NCBI GenBank assembly: GCA_964036315.1
Contig: OZ038492.1
Location: 35,002,118-35,066,117, forward strand
Origin: Acanthosepion esculentum
Lineage: Eukaryota; Mollusca; Cephalopoda; Sepiida; Sepiidae
Length of the DNA stretch: 64,000 nt
Direction: 5' to 3'
A program made the position numbers and the translations under genes. Every line of letters starts with the position of its first letter. The stretch's first letter is position 1. The notes below the pieces were generated by a model, which saw nothing but the letters and a program-made list of their open reading frames with translations, was not told the DNA's origin and made no database searches. This document shows positions 63,816 through 64,000 of the stretch, piece after piece.

Positions 63816-64000
63816 GAAGACAACAGCCTGAATAATGTAATAATGTAAATAATTGAAAGACCTCATCTCAGAAATATAGAAAATTTTATAACAGTCGACT
63901 GATTACACAAGCAACAAAAATGATGAGTATTACTTAAAGCTAGTCCTCAGGTTTCTCAAATATTTCGCGAAAAATAATTCTTTTCACTAAACGTATTAAC

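Overview
This window looks like an intergenic or intronic stretch of an animal genome. The best guess is a cephalopod such as an octopus. That guess rests on very dense long (TA)n microsatellites, several tRNA- and 5S-rRNA-derived SINEs, many 5'-truncated LINE reverse-transcriptase tails, and remains of Penelope-like elements (PLEs). No intact host protein-coding gene, rRNA gene or credible functional tRNA gene was found. Every recognisable protein similarity belongs to a mobile element, except possibly a degenerate C2H2 zinc-finger segment at 48.1-48.4 kb. The organism is an inference from repeat content, not from a marker gene.

Layout. 0-11 kb: a decayed PLE endonuclease end at position 1, a tRNA-type SINE, a 468-bp terminal-inverted-repeat element with TA target duplication (4516-4983), a second PLE endonuclease remnant (5.75-6.15 kb), a 5S-headed SINE (7.2 kb) and LINE fragments (7.5-10.5 kb). 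11-16 kb: two LTR-like repeats in direct orientation, one carrying a GC-rich insert between 17-bp direct repeats, inserted in a 48-bp minisatellite, followed by a 3.2-kb satellite of a 109-bp pyrimidine-rich unit. 16-24 kb: a small pogo/Tc1-like MITE, a head-to-head tRNA-Ser-like SINE pair, a small LTR-like element with 5-bp duplication, and an internally deleted transposase. 24-32 kb: a 17-bp minisatellite, LINE tails and a third PLE remnant. 32-42 kb: a polypyrimidine tract, a pentanucleotide GATAT array, a nest of SINE within SINE within LINE (39.6-40.4 kb), and a higher-order array of GAA/TAA blocks. 42-64 kb: more LINE tails, (TA)n clusters, hammerhead-ribozyme motifs (49.2, 49.6, 56.6 kb), a 21-bp minisatellite open on both strands (50.75-51.8 kb), a transposase HTH fragment, several fold-back repeats, and a PLE GIY-YIG fragment with a 133-codon open frame (61.9-62.3 kb).

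How the parts relate. Most elements are dead passengers, so there is no operon-like co-operation. Three relationships stand out. (1) At least eight copies of a repeat whose reading resembles the start of a PLE open frame adjoin (TA)n, and most break at the same point. (2) Hammerhead motifs, one of them structurally complete, sit in a repeat arranged as an inverted pair. (3) A SINE joins a 5S-rRNA-like head to a tRNA-like segment and a shared body in more than one copy. Family assignments are from recognition of motifs; no database search could be run.
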